Of a stretch of DNA of 64,000 nt, positions 25,906 through 33,722 are shown in pieces. The translations under genes were made by a program, and so were the position numbers. Source of the DNA: Terrisporobacter mayombei (GTDB lineage: Bacteria > Bacillota > Clostridia > Peptostreptococcales > Peptostreptococcaceae). Every line of letters begins with the position of its first letter. The stretch's first letter is position 1. The stretch is taken from the NCBI RefSeq assembly GCF_020748465.1, contig NZ_JAHZMP010000007.1:62001-126000 (forward strand). The letters are read 5' to 3'. The notes below the pieces were generated by a model. It saw only the letters and a list, made by a program, of their open reading frames with translations. It was not told where the DNA came from and made no database searches.

Positions 25906-26727
25906 ATGTTTAATGTAGATAAAGAAAAATGTATAGGATGTACTAAGTGTATGAAAGACTGTCCAGTAAATGATATTTTTATAGAGAATAAAAAAGCTAA
26001 TATAAAAAATCAAGCTTGTATGAAATGTGGTCATTGTGTAGCAGTCTGTTCAACTATGGCAATTTCAACAGATGATTATAATATGGATGATGTTGTTGAA
26101 TATGAAAAGGAAAGTTTTGAAGTAGAATCTGAAAATCTATTAAATTTTATAAAATTTAGAAGAAGTGTGAGAAGCTTTAAAGATAAAGAAATTGAAAAAG
26201 AAAAAATAGAAAAAATAATAGAAGCAGGTAGATTCACACAAACAGCAACTAATAGTCAAGATGTATCTTATACTGTAGTTACTAATAAAATAGAACCATT
26301 AAAAGAATTAGCTTTTGAAAGTTTAAATAAAAAAGGTGAATATATTCTTAATAATTTAACTCCTGAAACAGAATATTTAAAAAGATATGCTACTTTATGG
26401 ACTAATTTTTATAAAGCATATAAAGAAGATCCAATTAAAAATGATAGATTATTTTTTAATGCACCAGTAGTAATAATTGTGACTGCTAATAATGAGTTTA
26501 ATGGAGCAATAGCTTCTTCAAATATGAATCTTATGGTAGATGCTTTAGGTCTTGGAACTTTTTATAGTGGATTTTTAAAAATAGCATCTGAGAATAATAA
26601 AGAAATATTAGATTTAATAGAAATAAAAGATAATCAAAAGATTGCTGCATGCATGGTCGTAGGATACCCAAATGTTAAATATAAAAGAACAGCTCCAAGA
26701 AAAGAAGCAGAAATAAATTGGATATAA
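25906..26727 (+). CDS. Ferredoxin-nitroreductase fusion protein
   Basis: The 273-residue protein starts with two [4Fe-4S] motifs, CIGCTKCMKDC (Cys9, 12, 15, 19) and CMKCGHCVAVC (Cys38, 41, 44, 48). The nitroreductase domain follows from about residue 80, with FRRSVRSFKDKEIE, GRFTQTATNSQDV and DALGLGTFYSGFL. Such fusions pass electrons from reduced ferredoxin-like clusters to FMN and then to nitro or quinone-like acceptors. The natural substrate is unknown. It is transcribed away from the LysR regulator and has a GGTGGAGG ribosome site. Length and motifs suggest it is intact. Confidence 0.9.
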   Translation: MFNVDKEKCIGCTKCMKDCPVNDIFIENKKANIKNQACMKCGHCVAVCSTMAISTDDYNMDDVVEYEKESFEVESENLLNFIKFRRSVRSFKDKEIEKEKIEKIIEAGRFTQTATNSQDVSYTVVTNKIEPLKELAFESLNKKGEYILNNLTPETEYLKRYATLWTNFYKAYKEDPIKNDRLFFNAPVVIIVTANNEFNGAIASSNMNLMVDALGLGTFYSGFLKIASENNKEILDLIEIKDNQKIAACMVVGYPNVKYKRTAPRKEAEINWI

Positions 26728-26816
26728 AATATTAATTTTATCATTTTATATTTAGTATAAATATTATGTTTCATATTATATAATAAGATATAAGTAAAGA
26801 TATAAAGGAGAATAAT

Positions 26817-27032
26817 ATGAAATATACTAAAGAAGAAATGGATATAATAAGTGAAAAAATAATAGAAATGCTAAAAGAAAAAGAAGAAATGAGAATAGGT
26901 AAGATAGCGAAGGTGCTTATACACTCAGGTTTAGTTAATTCTAGTTATGAAGTTGATAAAGTACTTAAATATAGAAAAGATTTATTTGTAAGTCCAAAGA
27001 TGGGAATTTGGAGACTTGTAGAAAGTGAATAA
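26817..27032 (+). CDS. Small basic helical protein, possible winged-helix
   Basis: A 71-residue protein with a good ribosome site (AAGGAGA) and its own strong terminator, so it is likely real. It is rich in Lys and Glu. The pattern EEMRIGKIAKVLIHSGLVNS then KVLKYRKDLFVSPKMGIWRL looks like a short winged-helix or HARE-type domain, in which a tryptophan-bearing wing ends the fold. I do not recognise a named family. It stands upstream of lipA but is separated from it by a terminator. Confidence 0.7.
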   Translation: MKYTKEEMDIISEKIIEMLKEKEEMRIGKIAKVLIHSGLVNSSYEVDKVLKYRKDLFVSPKMGIWRLVESE

Positions 27033-27049
27033 AATTTATAAAGATGAGT

Positions 27050-27087
27050 AAGAGCTGTAAATAATTTATTTACAGCTCTTATTTATA
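27050..27087 (+). terminator. Terminator before lipA
   Basis: AAGAGCTGTAAAT and ATTTACAGCTCTT form a 13-bp perfect stem with a five-base loop, then a T-rich tract. Confidence 0.85.
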
Positions 27088-27133
27088 TTTATACAATAAA
27101 AGTATAAGACAAAATATGGTAAGAGGTGAAATT

Positions 27134-28015
27134 ATGATGGAGAGCAAAAGAAAAAGGGTTAGAAAACCGGATTGGTTTAAAGTTGCTTATGACAGTGAAG
27201 TAGGTAGTATAGGAAAAATGATGGAAGATGATTCACTGCATACAGTGTGCAAAGAAGCAAATTGTCCTAATAGGGGTGAATGTTATAAAAAAAGAACAGT
27301 AACGTTTATGATAATGGGGAACCAATGCTCTAGAAATTGTAAATTTTGTAATGTAACTAATGGTGAACCCACACATTTAGATCCACTGGAGCCTTTACAT
27401 GTTGCTGAGTCTGCTAAAAAATTAGACTTAAAGCATGTTGTTATAACAAGTGTTACTAGAGACGATTTAGAAGATGGTGGGGCAAATCATTTTGCAAAAA
27501 CTATTGAAGAGGTTAAAAAATTAAATCCAGGGGTAACAATAGAAGTTCTTATTCCTGATTTAAAAGGGGAAGATAAAAATTTAGATATAATAATAAATGC
27601 AAAGCCCGATGTTATTAATCATAATATGGAAACCATAGAGAGACTATATGAAAAAGTTAGACCGGAGGCTATATATGAGAGATCTTTATATGTATTAAAA
27701 TATGTAAAAGAAAATACACCAGAAATTCTTACCAAAACTGGGATTATGGTAGGTCTTGGAGAAAAAGATGAAGAGATATATAAGCTTATGGATGATGTTT
27801 TACAAGTAGGGTGTGATATTTTTACCATAGGTCAATATTTACAACCAAGTAGAAAACATGTGGATGTGGAAGAATATGTTTCACTTGAGAAATTCGAAGA
27901 ATATAGAAAGGTTGGAGTGAAAAAAGGATTTAGATTTATAGCAAGTAGCCCATTAGTTAGAAGTTCTTATAAAGCTGCAGAGGCATTAGAAGCAAAAGCA
28001 GTAGAGAGGGGATAA
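27134..28015 (+). CDS. lipA: Lipoyl synthase (radical SAM)
   Basis: The ATG at 27134 follows AAGAGGTGA; the ATG 18 bases earlier would place the ribosome site inside the gene. The 293-residue protein has both LipA cluster motifs: the auxiliary cluster CKEANCPNRGEC near residues 33-44, and the radical-SAM CSRNCKFC near 59-66. SSPLVRSSYKA near the C-terminus supplies the family's conserved Ser ligand. It inserts two sulfurs into protein-bound octanoyl groups to make lipoyl cofactors, most likely on GcvH here. lplA follows after three bases, so the two are co-transcribed. Confidence 0.96.
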   Translation: MMESKRKRVRKPDWFKVAYDSEVGSIGKMMEDDSLHTVCKEANCPNRGECYKKRTVTFMIMGNQCSRNCKFCNVTNGEPTHLDPLEPLHVAESAKKLDLKHVVITSVTRDDLEDGGANHFAKTIEEVKKLNPGVTIEVLIPDLKGEDKNLDIIINAKPDVINHNMETIERLYEKVRPEAIYERSLYVLKYVKENTPEILTKTGIMVGLGEKDEEIYKLMDDVLQVGCDIFTIGQYLQPSRKHVDVEEYVSLEKFEEYRKVGVKKGFRFIASSPLVRSSYKAAEALEAKAVERG

Positions 28016-28018
28016 AAC

Positions 28019-29002
28019 ATGATTTATATAAATAGTAACTCGACTAGTCCATATTTTAACTTTGCATTGGAAGAATACTTGATGACTGAAAAGGATTTGG
28101 GAGACGATGAAATATTTTTATTTTGGAGAACAAATCCTACAGTAATGATTGGAAGATACCAAAATACATACTGTGAAATTAATGAAAAATATATAAAAGA
28201 AAACAATATAAACGTAGTAAGACGTAATTCAGGTGGAGGTACTATTTACACTGATGTGGGGGCTTGGCAATTCACATTTATAGAAAAAAATCACAAAGAA
28301 AATGGCATTTCTTTTGGCAAATTTACAGAACCAATTGTTCAGGCTCTTAGACAAGAAAAGATTGATGCACATTTCAATAGCAGAAATGATTTATTAATAG
28401 GAAATAAAAAGTTTTCTGGAAATGCACAATATAGGAAAGATGATGCTATGTTACACCATGGTTCTATTTTATTTAATACAGATATTAAAGCAATGGTTGA
28501 GAGCATAACTGTGGCAGAAGATAAAATTATAGCAAAAGGTATAAAGTCTGTTAGAGAAAGAGTAATAAATATTAGTGAAGTAATGGATAAAAATATTACT
28601 AGTGAAGACTTTAGGGATATTATGTTAAAAAGTTTGTTAAAAGATAGCAAAGTCTATACTCTTACCGATGAAGATATTGAAGCTACAAATAAAATCAAAG
28701 AAGAAAAATTTGAATCATGGGATTGGAATTATGGTAAAAATCCAGTATTTAATATTAATAGATGGAAAAGATTTGATGGTGGAAGAGTAGATTTTAAACT
28801 TGATATTAAAAAGGGAATAATTAAAGGCTGTGTTATAGAAGGTGATTTTTTTCTAAGTGGTGATATTTCTATGGTAGAAAAATCTTTTATTAATTGTAAA
28901 TATGTTAAAGATGATATATCTAAAATTTTAGATACATTGTATATAGACAAATTTTTTTATAAAATTACTAAGGATGATTTACTTGAATGTATAATTGATT
29001 AG
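28019..29002 (+). CDS. lplA: Lipoate-protein ligase A
   Basis: The 327-residue protein has the ligase fold signatures RRNSGGGTIYTDVGAWQFTF (about residues 62-81), then NDLLIGNKKFSGNAQYRK and HHGSILFNTD. A C-terminal accessory domain of about 80 residues supports a full LplA that can adenylate and transfer lipoate. It lies three bases after lipA. Having synthase and ligase together suggests that LplA may also attach octanoate for LipA, because no LipB or LipM is seen in this window (inference). Confidence 0.95.
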   Translation: MIYINSNSTSPYFNFALEEYLMTEKDLGDDEIFLFWRTNPTVMIGRYQNTYCEINEKYIKENNINVVRRNSGGGTIYTDVGAWQFTFIEKNHKENGISFGKFTEPIVQALRQEKIDAHFNSRNDLLIGNKKFSGNAQYRKDDAMLHHGSILFNTDIKAMVESITVAEDKIIAKGIKSVRERVINISEVMDKNITSEDFRDIMLKSLLKDSKVYTLTDEDIEATNKIKEEKFESWDWNYGKNPVFNINRWKRFDGGRVDFKLDIKKGIIKGCVIEGDFFLSGDISMVEKSFINCKYVKDDISKILDTLYIDKFFYKITKDDLLECIID

Positions 29003-29054
29003 AATTAGTTAAAAATGATAAATTAATTAGAGAAAAGAAAGGGACTTAAGCAAT

Positions 29055-29891
29055 ATGAGTGAAATTCAAAAAATATTAAATAATGGATTAAAAATACCTT
29101 CAATAGGTTTTGGAACTTACCAATCAGGAAGTAATAAAGAAACTGAAAAAATTGTTAAGTATGCTTTAGAAGTTGGATATAGACAAATTGATACAGCATC
29201 ATTTTATGGAAATGAAGTAGGTATAGGTAATGGAATAAAAGCTAGTAAAATAAACAGAGAAGATATATTCTTAGTTACTAAACTTTGGAATGATGATCAT
29301 GGATATAAAAAGACTATAGAAGCTTTTAATAAATCATTAGAAAATTTACAAGTTGAATACATAGATTTATATCTTATTCATTGGCCAAACAAATTAAATA
29401 ATGAAACATGGAAGGCTTTTGAATATCTTTATGAAAGTAAAAAAGTAAAGTCCATAGGTGTTTGTAACTTTAAACAAAGCCATTTGGAAGAATTAATAGA
29501 AAATGCAAAGATAAAACCAATGGTAAATCAAGTTGAAATGCATCCCACAAATCAAAAAAATGAATTAGTAAAGTACTGTAATAAATATGAAATTCAACTA
29601 ATTGCTTGGAGCCCAATAATGAGAGGCAAAATATTCGATAATGAACTTATGATTAGTTTATCTCAAAAATATGAAAAATCAATTGCTCAAATTGTATTAA
29701 GATGGCATTTGCAAAGGGCAATTATTCCTATACCAAAATCATCAAATGAAAATAGAATAAAAGAAAATTTAGATATTTTTGATTTTGAAATTTCTAAAGA
29801 CGATATGATGCAAATTAATTTATTAGATGAAGGATATGATGCCTCTGTAACAGGAGTTCCAGCAAATACAACTTACCTTGATTTTAAATAA
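29055..29891 (+). CDS. Aldo/keto reductase
   Basis: The 278-residue protein has the AKR family TIM-barrel signatures and catalytic tetrad: Asp and Tyr in DTASFYGNE (about 46-54), Lys in FLVTKLW and His in LYLIHWP (about 105-111). NADPH-binding PIPKSSNENRIKEN is near the C-terminus. It is most similar in style to the AKR5 group of short-chain carbonyl reductases (2,5-diketogluconate/methylglyoxal type), but the substrate cannot be read. It lies 52 bases after lplA and 20 bases before a GNAT gene, so all may share one transcript. Confidence 0.92.
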   Translation: MSEIQKILNNGLKIPSIGFGTYQSGSNKETEKIVKYALEVGYRQIDTASFYGNEVGIGNGIKASKINREDIFLVTKLWNDDHGYKKTIEAFNKSLENLQVEYIDLYLIHWPNKLNNETWKAFEYLYESKKVKSIGVCNFKQSHLEELIENAKIKPMVNQVEMHPTNQKNELVKYCNKYEIQLIAWSPIMRGKIFDNELMISLSQKYEKSIAQIVLRWHLQRAIIPIPKSSNENRIKENLDIFDFEISKDDMMQINLLDEGYDASVTGVPANTTYLDFK

Positions 29892-29911
29892 AAATTAAAA
29901 AGGATAATAGG

Positions 29912-30352
29912 ATGAAAATAATTAAAGTATTAAGCAACAAAAAAGAATATATGGATTTACTGTTACTTGCCGATGAGCAAGAAAGTATGATAAATAAGTA
30001 CCTTGAAAAAGGAGACATGTTCCTATTAATAGACGAGGGCGTAAAAGCAGAATGTGTTGTTACAAATGAAGGTAGTGGAGTATATGAATTAAAAAATATA
30101 GCTACTATTACAAAATTTCAAAATAAAGGCTATGGTAAAATACTTATAAATTATATTCTTAATTATTATAAGGATTGTAATATAATGTATGTGGGAACAG
30201 GAGATAGTACTTTAACAATTCCATTTTATCAAAAGTGTGGATTTGAAGAATCTCATAGAGTAAAAAACTTTTTCTTGGACAATTATGATCATCCCATATT
30301 TGAAAATGGAAAACAATTAATAGACATGGTTTATTTGAAGTGGAGTAGGTAA
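29912..30352 (+). CDS. GNAT-family N-acetyltransferase
   Basis: A 146-residue single-domain acetyltransferase. The acetyl-CoA site is seen as IATITKFQNKGYGKILIN (about residues 65-82; the Q/RxxGxG/A loop is QNKGYG). IPFYQKCGFEESHRVKNFF is the typical C-terminal motif. It would acetylate an amine using acetyl-CoA. The acceptor is not identifiable. It is the last plus-strand gene before a bidirectional terminator shared with the converging pqqD-like gene. Confidence 0.88.
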   Translation: MKIIKVLSNKKEYMDLLLLADEQESMINKYLEKGDMFLLIDEGVKAECVVTNEGSGVYELKNIATITKFQNKGYGKILINYILNYYKDCNIMYVGTGDSTLTIPFYQKCGFEESHRVKNFFLDNYDHPIFENGKQLIDMVYLKWSR

Positions 30353-30364
30353 ATTAATGTTATA

Positions 30365-30393
30365 AAGGGGCATATCAAATATGCCCCTTAAAA
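30365..30393. terminator. Bidirectional terminator between convergent genes
   Basis: AAGGGGCATAT and ATATGCCCCTT are perfect 11-base inverted repeats around a three-base loop. Weak A/T tracts on both sides let it serve the GNAT gene (plus) and the pqqD-like gene (minus). Confidence 0.8.
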
Positions 30394-30394
30394 T

Positions 30395-30733
30395 TTACTC
30401 AACTCTCTCTATATAATTACAATTAATCTCAATATGATTTAGAAACATTAACAATCTTTCATAAAGAGGATGACAATCCTTGCCATAAATACTTTCTAGA
30501 TTTTTGCCTATTTCCTCAACAGTTTTTTCACCGTCTATCTGTAAAAAAACAAAACTACAATATTCATCAAGTTTAATCTTCTTATAAAGAGGTATTCTAA
30601 ATTTTAACTTTCTAAAAAACTTTTGTATAGGATGATTTTGATTTTCTAAAACAGTTACAATTTTATTATCAACTTCGTAATCTATATTATTTGAAATTTT
30701 AAATATTAACTTTAAAGCATCCTCGTTATTCAT
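30395..30733 (-). CDS. PqqD-like (RRE-fold) protein coupled to the OPT transporter
   Basis: The 112-residue protein has a C-terminal half that matches the PqqD fold: LDEYCSFVFLQIDGEKTVEE, IGKNLESIYG, and ERLLMFLNHIE. PqqD-like domains (RiPP recognition elements) normally bind a precursor peptide and present it to a radical-SAM enzyme. No such enzyme or precursor is visible here. Instead its ATG overlaps the stop of an oligopeptide transporter (TAATG on the minus strand), so the two are translationally coupled. A peptide-binding role for the transporter is a reasonable guess. The N-terminal 45 residues are unassigned. Confidence 0.72.
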   Translation of the reverse strand: MNNEDALKLIFKISNNIDYEVDNKIVTVLENQNHPIQKFFRKLKFRIPLYKKIKLDEYCSFVFLQIDGEKTVEEIGKNLESIYGKDCHPLYERLLMFLNHIEINCNYIERVE

Positions 30734-32652
30734 TATTCATCATCCTTAACTTTCGATTTTAGGATAGGCATAATTGTAAGTACTATTAAGACAACTAATA
30801 ATAGGGCAGCCATACCATTTCCAGCAGCAAATCCAGTAGGGGCATTTCCGCCAACTACACCAGTTACTTGACATATTATACCAATAAGTCCAAGTATAGA
30901 ACCACCAGCAACTAAACCAGAAGATAAACTTATACCATTACTAACTTTAACTTCTTTATCTTTTTCGCCTTTAGATGTTTTTTCAACAAATACACGGATT
31001 AAAGCTCCAACTAAGATTATAGAAGTAGTTGCAACCGGTAAGTAGAATCCTATAGCAACTGTCATTATAGGTAAATCTAATAGGTATAGAACTATTGCCA
31101 TAAATACACCAACTACAATCATAACCCATGGTAATTGACCAGACATTATACCTGAAGTAAGTGTAGACATTAAGTTAGCTTGAGGTAGAGCAAATGGAGG
31201 GTTATCACCAGTTATTTTTAATTGATCTGTTAGTAAAACTATAACAGCAACAACAACTATAACACCAACAATACTTGCTATTGTAAAATAACGTTGCATC
31301 TCGTTTTTGTTACCACCTATAACATAAGTTACTTTTTGAGATTGAAAGTATCCACCAGCAATAGCTATTGAAACAACTATAAATGATCCAAATAAAAGTA
31401 AAGATTTATTATCAACTGTAGAAGTCCATCCCATAATTACAAATATTAAAGTAACTATAACTAAAGAAGCTATTGTCATACCAGACACAGGAAGGTTAGA
31501 TGTTCCTATAGTTCCTGTTAATCTACCAGCAACTATAACGAATAATAAAGATAAGATAAATGATAATATAGCTCCTATAATAGCCATTAAAATATTCCCG
31601 GAAATAATAAATGAAGCAATAAACCCAATAATAACTCCACCTATTAAAATTAATAATTGAGTAGAAGAACCATCACCTTTAGTAGCAGTAGCTCTTGCTT
31701 TAGCAGTTTCTTTTACTGAAGCAATTATAGTTGGTATAAGTTTTATAGCCCCAATTATACCACCACATAACATCATACCTGCACCTATGTATTTAACATA
31801 AGCACTAGAAATATCTGCAACAGCCATTTGATTTACTGCTAATGAGGCATTATTCCATACCATGATACCGTCACCGGCCATTTCGGTGAAGTAACCAAGT
31901 AATGGAGTAATACCAAATACTGATAATATGGAACCAGCAAACATTGTTAAAGAAACATCAAGACCTACTATGAATCCAATACCTAATAATAGTGGATTAA
32001 CTTCCAAATCGAATTTCCACTTATACCAAGATTTACCCGAAAAAGACATTACGTTGTTTGCTATATTTAGAAAAGCACTTGTAAGTGTATTTAAAGCACC
32101 ACCTATAACAAATCCAACACCCATGTATTTTATAGAATCTCCACCACTGTCTGAAGCTACCAAAGTTTCAGATATAGCCATAGACTCAGGGTAAACAAGT
32201 TGGCCATGTTGATCAATAATTAAGTAATTATAAACAAGTGAAGCTATACCTATACCAAATAACACACCACCAACACCAACAGAAAGACCTTCTAAGAAGG
32301 AAACTTCACTACCTATTAATATAACAGACGGTAATACAAATATAAGACCACTGGCAACAGATTCACCACCACTTGACATACCTTGAATTAAGTTTTTGCC
32401 AAGTATGCCTTTTTGTTTTGCAAAAATAGCAACAAAGGCTGAACCTATGATTGCACCAGGAATTCCGGCAGCAACAGTAAGACCTGCTTTCATACCGGAG
32501 TATGCGGTAGAAGCTGAAAATATGGCAGCAAAAACAATACCAATAATAAGTACAGCAGCATTTCCACCAGTTCTTGACTTATCAGTAATATATGGAACGT
32601 AGTCCTTTCCAGCTACACCTCCATAAGCCTCCTTTGGTAATTTTTTGTTCAA
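30733..32652 (-). CDS. OPT-family oligopeptide transporter
   Basis: I choose TTG at 32652, eight bases after AAGGGGG; a GTG nine bases upstream overlaps that site. The 639-residue product has about 15-16 membrane helices. Family signatures include STAYSGMKAGLTVAAGIPGA near the N-terminus, QGMSSGGESVASGLIF, and NLPVSGMTIASL in the second half. OPT proteins take up oligopeptides or metal chelates with protons. It heads a two-gene operon with the PqqD-like protein. Confidence 0.92.
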   Translation of the reverse strand: MNKKLPKEAYGGVAGKDYVPYITDKSRTGGNAAVLIIGIVFAAIFSASTAYSGMKAGLTVAAGIPGAIIGSAFVAIFAKQKGILGKNLIQGMSSGGESVASGLIFVLPSVILIGSEVSFLEGLSVGVGGVLFGIGIASLVYNYLIIDQHGQLVYPESMAISETLVASDSGGDSIKYMGVGFVIGGALNTLTSAFLNIANNVMSFSGKSWYKWKFDLEVNPLLLGIGFIVGLDVSLTMFAGSILSVFGITPLLGYFTEMAGDGIMVWNNASLAVNQMAVADISSAYVKYIGAGMMLCGGIIGAIKLIPTIIASVKETAKARATATKGDGSSTQLLILIGGVIIGFIASFIISGNILMAIIGAILSFILSLLFVIVAGRLTGTIGTSNLPVSGMTIASLVIVTLIFVIMGWTSTVDNKSLLLFGSFIVVSIAIAGGYFQSQKVTYVIGGNKNEMQRYFTIASIVGVIVVVAVIVLLTDQLKITGDNPPFALPQANLMSTLTSGIMSGQLPWVMIVVGVFMAIVLYLLDLPIMTVAIGFYLPVATTSIILVGALIRVFVEKTSKGEKDKEVKVSNGISLSSGLVAGGSILGLIGIICQVTGVVGGNAPTGFAAGNGMAALLLVVLIVLTIMPILKSKVKDDE

Positions 32653-32907
32653 ATTACACACCCCCTTATTTTGTTAAATAAATTGTAGCACAGGAAAATT
32701 AATATCTTTGTTAAATTAATATACATATAACGACAAAAATACATAAAATTTTTTTTGTAAATAATATAAAAAATAATTAGCTTGTCATAATCAATGTTAT
32801 TGTGTAGATATATGCAAGAAAAAAATTAACACACAAATAAATATAAAGAATTTACTTTATTATTTAAGATAATTTAAGAAATCAGTTTTAGGCAAATATT
32901 TAAGTAT
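32653..32907. other. AT-rich intergenic region between OPT and damaged nitroreductase gene
   Basis: This region should hold the OPT promoter on the minus strand. A TACAAT at about 32684-32689 (minus strand) is a possible -10, but no well-spaced -35 is evident. I see no riboswitch or gene here. Confidence 0.4.
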
Positions 32908-32943
32908 AATAAAAGAAAAAGGATACGCATTAAAAGCATACCC
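32908..32943 (-). terminator. Terminator of the damaged nitroreductase gene
   Basis: On the minus strand GGGTATGC pairs with GCGTATCC across a seven-base loop (eight pairs, two G-U), followed by TTTTTCTTTT. It lies just after the stop at 32952. Confidence 0.75.
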
Positions 32944-32951
32944 TCTTATTT

Positions 32952-33526
32952 CTAATCTATGATTAAATCATTAATAATAATCTTAGGAACATGATGAGTT
33001 TTATTATCTTCCATCCAATATTTTATATCCTCATCTTTATTAATATCTTCTACAATAACTGTCTGTGCAGGTTTTCCAATAGCAAGAGCTATATGTATTA
33101 TATAATCCTCAGATAAGTTTAATATTTGGGCTATTCTTTTTCTATTTAAAGCTCTTATCATACAACCACCAAGGTTTTTTCAACAGCACCCAACATTATA
33201 GTTTGGCTTGCTATTCCAATGTCACAAGATAAAATAGGATCTATTAAAGTACCTTCCTTAGAGACTATTAAAATAATACCAGTTGGTCTTTCACCCTCCG
33301 TTGGACCAGTCCAATCTTTTAAATATGCAGCCCATGTAAGATAAGGATAAATTTCCTTCAAAATGTCTTCTTTATATATGGGAATGAATCTTAAATATTG
33401 ACCATTTTTGCCACAAGGAGAAAACCTAGCCAGCTCTATTAGATCTACTAAATCATTTCTTTTCAATTTATAACTTTCATCGAAAACTCTGTAACTTCTG
33501 CTTTTTTCAACTAAATCTCTTATCAC
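32952..33526 (-). pseudogene. Nitroreductase-family gene with a one-base frameshift
   Basis: Two minus-strand frames make one protein of about 190 residues. The first (33526 to 33158) runs from RSRSYRVF-type N-terminus through FSPCGKNGQYLRF to CDIGIASQTIMLGAVEK, then reads TLVVV and stops. The second frame continues MIRALNRKRIAQILNLSEDY and VHIALAIGKP-like sequence. Adding one T to the T6 run at 33175-33180 restores VEKNLGGCMIRAL, which is the expected family motif. The gene is therefore inactive, or this is a homopolymer read error. It has no ferredoxin domain, unlike the gene at 25906. Confidence 0.85.
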
Positions 33527-33722
33527 AATATCACCCCTAATTTTATATGATAATTATAGTTTATCACACTAGGATTATTTAAGGAGATATATAAAGTATT
33601 ATGTGATAGATTTCGTTGAACCTATGAACAAAGTGAATTTTATGGTAAAATTATTAGTTATAAAGATAAAGATATATATAACATATTATTTTAAAATGTA
33701 TTTAAAATAAGAAAGGATTAAA

